In this document: in pieces, positions 5,164 through 5,704 of the stretch
How the letters are laid out: the number at the start of each line of letters is the position of its first letter
Numbering within the stretch: position 1 is the stretch's first letter
From: an uncultured Actinomycetes bacterium
GTDB lineage: Bacteria > Actinomycetota > Actinomycetes > S36-B12
Length of the DNA stretch: 5,704 nucleotides
Assembly: GCA_903918595.1 (NCBI GenBank)
Contig: CAIXFB010000367.1
Location: 1-5,704, forward strand
Reading direction: 5' to 3'
Translations under genes and position numbers: made by a program
Notes under the pieces: generated by a model
Seen by the model: only the letters and a program-made list of their open reading frames with translations
Told to the model about the DNA's origin: nothing
Database searches by the model: none

Positions 5164-5704
5164 GGGTGATTCCGGCTGCGCGCTCTGCTGATTCCACAAC
5201 ATTGGTGATCAACATCGCTCGGGTCATGGGCCCGGTGCCACCTGGCATGGGGGCCAGCCATCCGGCGACCTCGGAAACATCTGGTGCAACATCGCCAACG
5301 AGGCCGGCATCGGTCCGGGTGATGCCCACATCGAGTACCGCGGCGCCCGGCTTGACGTCGATGGCCTTGACCATGCCGGGTACACCCGCTGCTGCAATCA
5401 CAATGTCTGCGCGACGAATCTCCGCGCCAAGGTCACGGGTGCCGGTATGACACAAAGTCACGGTTGCGTTCTCGGACTTGCGGGTGAGGAGCAGTCCCAG
5501 TGGCCGGCCCACAGTTACTCCGCGTCCGATGATGACGGCGTGAGCACCAGCTATTGGCACCTCATACCTGCGGAGGAGTTCAACAATCCCGCGGGGCGTG
5601 CAGGGCAGTGGTGCATCGACCCCCAGTACCAAGCGCCCGAGGTTCATGGGATGCAGACCATCGGCATCTTTCATGGAATCCATCAACTCGAGAATTCGAT
5701 TTGC
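5156..5704 (-). CDS. folD: FolD, methylenetetrahydrofolate dehydrogenase/cyclohydrolase (C-terminal part, cut by window end)
   Basis: Bifunctional cytoplasmic enzyme (EC 1.5.1.5 / 3.5.4.9) that interconverts 5,10-methylene- and 10-formyl-tetrahydrofolate and makes NADPH, supplying one-carbon units for purines and formyl-Met. The frame is open to the last base, so 182 residues are visible and about 100 N-terminal ones, including the catalytic Tyr/Lys region, lie outside. Visible are KDADGLHPMNLGRL (12-25, the folate-site D-x-D-G-x-H-P-x-N motif), PCTPRGIVELL (34-44), the NADP-binding signature GRGVTVGRP (60-68), CHTGTRDL (85-92), and PGGTGPMT (154-161) near the end. The last block usually reads PGGVGPMT, so the Thr is a small departure. 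It ends in TGA at 5156-5158 and overlaps the next gene by 8 nt. The first in-frame ATG (5681-5683) is internal, not a start. Confidence 0.96.
   Translation of the reverse strand, partial: ANRILELMDSMKDADGLHPMNLGRLVLGVDAPLPCTPRGIVELLRRYEVPIAGAHAVIIGRGVTVGRPLGLLLTRKSENATVTLCHTGTRDLGAEIRRADIVIAAAGVPGMVKAIDVKPGAAVLDVGITRTDAGLVGDVAPDVSEVAGWLAPMPGGTGPMTRAMLITNVVESAERAAGITHG

Noticed and set aside
1..5704. Mobile elements, CRISPR, tRNA/rRNA, riboswitches, phage or defence genes
   Set aside because: No repeat arrays, transposase motifs, insertion-sequence ends or RNA-gene signatures were seen. Nearly every base is accounted for by housekeeping genes with intact motifs.

Overview
This window reads as ordinary core-genome DNA from an actinomycete (Actinomycetota). 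The evidence is the MtbIcd1/eukaryote-like homodimeric NADP-isocitrate dehydrogenase, a DUF3017-type small membrane protein between folD and mdh (an arrangement I associate with actinobacteria), an actinobacterial-type TrpRS N-terminus (PTADSFHIGNYLGA), and moderately GC-rich coding DNA (judged by eye, above 50% but well below Streptomyces). Short spacers and overlapping genes suggest a compact genome. I cannot name the genus.

Layout: six genes lie head to tail on the minus strand, so they are transcribed from the right end to the left. In that order they are folD (C-terminal 182 residues only; the N-terminus is outside the window), a 103-aa DUF3017-type membrane protein (8-nt overlap with folD), mdh (LDH-like malate dehydrogenase), icd (NADP-isocitrate dehydrogenase), a CNNM/CBS-pair/CorC_HlyC membrane protein, and trpS (joined to the previous gene by an ATGA overlap). 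At the far left a plus-strand reading frame ends 4 nt from the trpS stop codon. It is the tail of a membrane protein (one transmembrane helix and a very basic end), possibly a D-alanyl-D-alanine carboxypeptidase.

Regulation: the only sizeable non-coding gap (81 nt, between the DUF3017 gene and mdh) holds a perfect 24-bp palindrome. It fills the space between, and overlaps, a plausible -35 (TTGAGA) and -10 (TATCTT) for mdh. This looks like a repressor operator controlling an mdh-icd transcript, and it is the most interesting signal here. The convergent 3' ends at 139-174 carry a 6-bp-stem hairpin, flanked by self-complementary AGATCT copies, that may act as a two-way terminator.

How the genes work together: mdh and icd make two TCA-cycle dehydrogenases (NADH and NADPH producing respectively) from neighbouring genes. 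folD supplies one-carbon units and NADPH. The CNNM/CorC protein probably exports Mg2+ or another divalent cation, and trpS charges tRNA-Trp. I see no mobile element, CRISPR array, RNA gene, toxin or defence system, and nothing that amounts to a new multi-gene system.
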